Source of the DNA: NaphS2 sp964588535
GTDB taxonomy: Bacteria; Desulfobacterota; DSM-4660; Desulfatiglandales; Desulfatiglandaceae
Reading direction: 5' to 3'
DNA: 8,341 nt
Assembly (NCBI GenBank): GCA_964588535.1
Contig: CAZPQA010000115.1
Location: 1 to 8,341 of the forward strand
Below are positions 6,894 through 8,341 of the stretch, in pieces (positions within the stretch are counted from its first letter, which is position 1; the number at the start of each line of letters is the position of its first letter). The position numbers were made by a program, and so were the translations under genes. The notes under the pieces are model-generated. The model ran no database searches and was not told the origin of the DNA. It saw only the letters and a program-made list of their open reading frames with translations.

Positions 6894-7391
6894 ATGGTAG
6901 AATACAAAAACATCCTATTTTGCACCGACCTTTCAGAGGATGCGAACATTGCCTTTTTTCACGCCCTCGATATGGCAAAAAAACATCATGCAAAACTGCA
7001 TATCCTTCATATTCCCCATTCATCCTACTCCTATTGCAGGCACGTCGTAGATGAACATGTGCCGGAGGGTTCAGAGGGGGGAGAAGCTTTTTTTGACGAG
7101 GAAATCGCAAAAAGGGCCGAAGAAGCGCTTAAAAAGCAATACCTGGATAAACTGGGCGATTTAAAGGACTATGAATTTGTGGTCAAGAGCGGGTCTCCTG
7201 ACGTCGAAATCATCCGTTATGCCAGAAAGCATAACATTGACGTGATCGTCATGGGCGCCCTTGGAAAATCCGAAGCAGAGAGGATTGAACATGGAAGCAC
7301 TGTTGGCAGTGTATCCAAATATGCCCATTGCCATGTGATTGCCATCAGAAATCCGGTAAATCAGTTTACTTTGCCGGGGAATATGTATTGA
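6894..7391 (+). CDS. Universal stress protein (UspA family)
   Basis: The protein has 165 residues. ATG 6894 follows GGAG (6884-6887) by 6 nt. It has one Usp domain of the usual alpha/beta nucleotide-binding fold: beta-1 KNILFCTDLSEDA at 5-17, a beta strand KLHILHIPHS near 34-43, DVIVMGALG near 116-124, and the ATP-binding pattern G121-x2-G124-x9-G134-S-T. This places it in the ATP-binding rather than the UspA-like non-binding group. The residues about 44-75 between strand 2 and the next helix form an acidic insert with Y, C and H. Usp proteins of this type act in the cytoplasm in stress or energy-state signalling; a specific partner is not known. It lies 24 bp after the hybrid kinase and is probably cotranscribed, which suggests that its dose follows the same redox signal. 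Confidence 0.93.
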   Translation: MVEYKNILFCTDLSEDANIAFFHALDMAKKHHAKLHILHIPHSSYSYCRHVVDEHVPEGSEGGEAFFDEEIAKRAEEALKKQYLDKLGDLKDYEFVVKSGSPDVEIIRYARKHNIDVIVMGALGKSEAERIEHGSTVGSVSKYAHCHVIAIRNPVNQFTLPGNMY

Positions 7392-7416
7392 ATCAGATGG
7401 TGGAATTTTATACCTG

Positions 7417-7424
7417 ACACGTGT
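7417..7424. repeat. Palindromic octamer ACACGTGT, copy 1
   Basis: ACACGTGT sits in the 67-bp gap between the stress protein and the stand-alone receiver, within a perfect 10-bp palindrome GACACGTGTC (7416-7425). An identical octamer occurs at 7862-7869, in the next gap. It could be a regulator binding site. No promoter with good spacing was found beside it and no U-run follows, so a terminator is unlikely. Confidence 0.35.
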
Positions 7425-7458
7425 CGGCAGTAGGACCTATTGATGAAGGAGTCAAGAA

Positions 7459-7851
7459 ATGGCAAAAAAAGTCCTGATCGTGGATGATGAGTTGGATATG
7501 AGAACATTTGTGAGTACGCTTTTAGAAACAAGCGGATATAAGCCACTTACAGCTGTGGATGGAAAAGAAGGAATGGTGGTTGCCCGTAGTAAAAAGCCCT
7601 CTGTGGTCATACTGGACGTGATGATGCCCAATGAAAGTGGCATCGGAATGTATCGTGAGCTCAAAAACGATCCTGACTTGAAAGATGTTCCTGTGATCAT
7701 GCTTTCTGCACTCTCCAAAAAAACATTTTTCCATTCTCAAAAAGTCCTGGACGAATATAGGGGGGAGAAGATACCAAAACCCTCAGCCTACATCGAGAAA
7801 CCACCCGAACCGGACGAACTTCTAGAAGCAATTCAAAATTGCCTGAAATAA
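7459..7851 (+). CDS. Stand-alone response regulator receiver (CheY-like)
   Basis: The protein has 130 residues. ATG 7459 follows AAGGAG (7446-7451) by 7 nt. It consists of one receiver domain only: KVLIVDDE with acidic D9/D10, phospho-acceptor D53 in ILDVMMP, S83 in IMLSA and K114 in IEKPPEPDEL. The stretch from about 85 to 110, between the conserved S and K, is longer than in CheY and rich in lysine (SKKTFFHSQK and on), so the partner-binding face may be unusual. No output domain follows; the chain ends in a helix (LLEAIQNCLK) and a TAA stop. It is likely a phosphate carrier or a protein-binding switch for the kinases encoded just upstream, acting in the cytoplasm. The gap before it is 67 bp and carries a palindrome, so it may have its own promoter. 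Confidence 0.92.
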   Translation: MAKKVLIVDDELDMRTFVSTLLETSGYKPLTAVDGKEGMVVARSKKPSVVILDVMMPNESGIGMYRELKNDPDLKDVPVIMLSALSKKTFFHSQKVLDEYRGEKIPKPSAYIEKPPEPDELLEAIQNCLK

Positions 7852-7861
7852 AACAGGTTTT

Positions 7862-7869
7862 ACACGTGT
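7862..7869. repeat. Palindromic octamer ACACGTGT, copy 2
   Basis: This is identical to the octamer at 7417-7424 and lies in the 50-bp gap between the receiver gene and the MerR-type gene. It overlaps a -35-like TTTACA (7859-7864); a weak TATTGT (7884-7889) lies 19 bp further on, the spacer length usual for MerR-controlled promoters. However, that promoter would leave only a few bases of leader before the TTG start. A run CTCTTTTT follows the octamer, but the stem is too short for a convincing terminator. Autoregulation by the next gene is a possibility only. Confidence 0.3.
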
Positions 7870-7901
7870 GAACTCTTTTTCAGTATTGTTAGAGGGCGAA
7901 T

Positions 7902-8341
7902 TTGCATCGCAAGAAAAAAAAGAACCCGGTTGATAAAGAATCTCCAGGGTATTTCATCAGTACCGTATCCAGGGAAGTGGACCTCTCCCAGAAGACCATA
8001 CGCGAATATGAAAAAATGGGGTTGGTGAAACCCAGGCGGGAACCCAGGACCAATAACCGTATTTACTCCGATTTCGATATTGATCAGATACGGCAAATTT
8101 CCTATCTAATCCATAATGAAGGCTTTACATTGCCCTGCCTCAGACGGTTGCTCCAATTGGCGCCATGCTGGAACATCTTTGACTGTGACGCAAAAGATGA
8201 TTGTTCTGCTTACAATTCCCCTTACAAACCCTGTTATGAAACCAGACAAACAGCGGAAACCCGTTGTGACGATTTTTGTGATCACTGTGCCATTTATGTA
8301 AATCGGTCCGTAAAAAGGGCAAAGGTTCTGAAAAGTCCCAT
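7902..8341 (+). CDS. MerR-type transcriptional regulator with cysteine-rich C-terminal part, cut off by window edge
   Basis: The frame is open for 146 codons to the right edge with no stop. It starts at TTG 7902-7904, with GAGGG (7892-7896) 5 nt upstream; an in-frame TAG at 7890-7892 excludes any earlier start. Residues 17-72 form a MerR winged helix-turn-helix: YFISTVSREVDLSQ, TIREYEKMGLVKPRR, then the wing NNRIYSDFDIDQIRQI. After it comes a region with eight cysteines in 51 residues: C79, C89, C95, C101, C111, C122, C126 and C129, ending in C-x3-C-x2-C. Such density suggests a metal or Fe-S site or a thiol redox switch, as in MerR members SoxR and CueR, though the spacing is not one I can name from them. 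A basic tail (RSVKRAKVLK) begins before the edge. It follows the operon by 50 bp and may control it or itself. A translation starting at the internal ATG for M39 would lose half the DNA-binding domain. Confidence 0.85.
   Translation, partial: MHRKKKKNPVDKESPGYFISTVSREVDLSQKTIREYEKMGLVKPRREPRTNNRIYSDFDIDQIRQISYLIHNEGFTLPCLRRLLQLAPCWNIFDCDAKDDCSAYNSPYKPCYETRQTAETRCDDFCDHCAIYVNRSVKRAKVLKSP

Noticed and set aside
7858..7881. Terminator after the lone receiver gene
   Set aside because: The stem is short and AT-rich with almost no loop; the T-run alone is not enough.

Overview
The window looks like a piece of an anaerobic, selenocysteine-using bacterium of the Desulfobacterota (sulfate-reducer type). 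The evidence is a membrane cytochrome b paired with a CCG-domain Fe-S oxidoreductase of the HmcF/TmcB/DsrK kind, a histidine kinase with periplasmic c-type heme motifs, and an in-frame TGA that is best read as selenocysteine. No rRNA or marker gene is present, so the assignment is an inference.

Layout: (1) 1-1070, minus strand: the N-terminal 356 residues of an Old Yellow Enzyme type FMN oxidoreductase, running off the left edge. (2) 1071-1405: a divergent intergenic region with a sigma70-like promoter (TTGACA-N17-TATACA) and a perfect 15-bp inverted repeat over its -10 region. (3) 1406-3387: a five-helix cytochrome b followed by a CCG-domain Fe-S protein. The latter looks like two genes (stop at 2857-2859), but it reads as one 425-residue selenoprotein with Sec at residue 250 and a SECIS-like hairpin just after the TGA. 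(4) 3424-6869: a c-heme/HAMP/PAS/PAS histidine kinase, coupled by a 1-nt overlap to a receiver-histidine kinase hybrid. (5) 6894-7851: a universal stress protein and a stand-alone receiver. (6) 7902-8341: a MerR-type regulator with eight cysteines after its DNA-binding domain, starting with TTG and running off the right edge.

Proposed working (inference): the cytochrome b and the Sec-containing Fe-S subunit form a membrane module linking the quinone pool or a periplasmic cytochrome to cytoplasmic thiol/disulfide or Fe-S chemistry. The heme kinase senses redox state outside the membrane, passes the signal to receiver proteins, and a cysteine-rich MerR regulator senses redox or metal inside. 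All genes from 1406 on share the plus strand, mostly with short gaps, consistent with one transcription unit. Two intergenic spacers around the stand-alone receiver carry the same palindromic octamer and may hold internal control sites.
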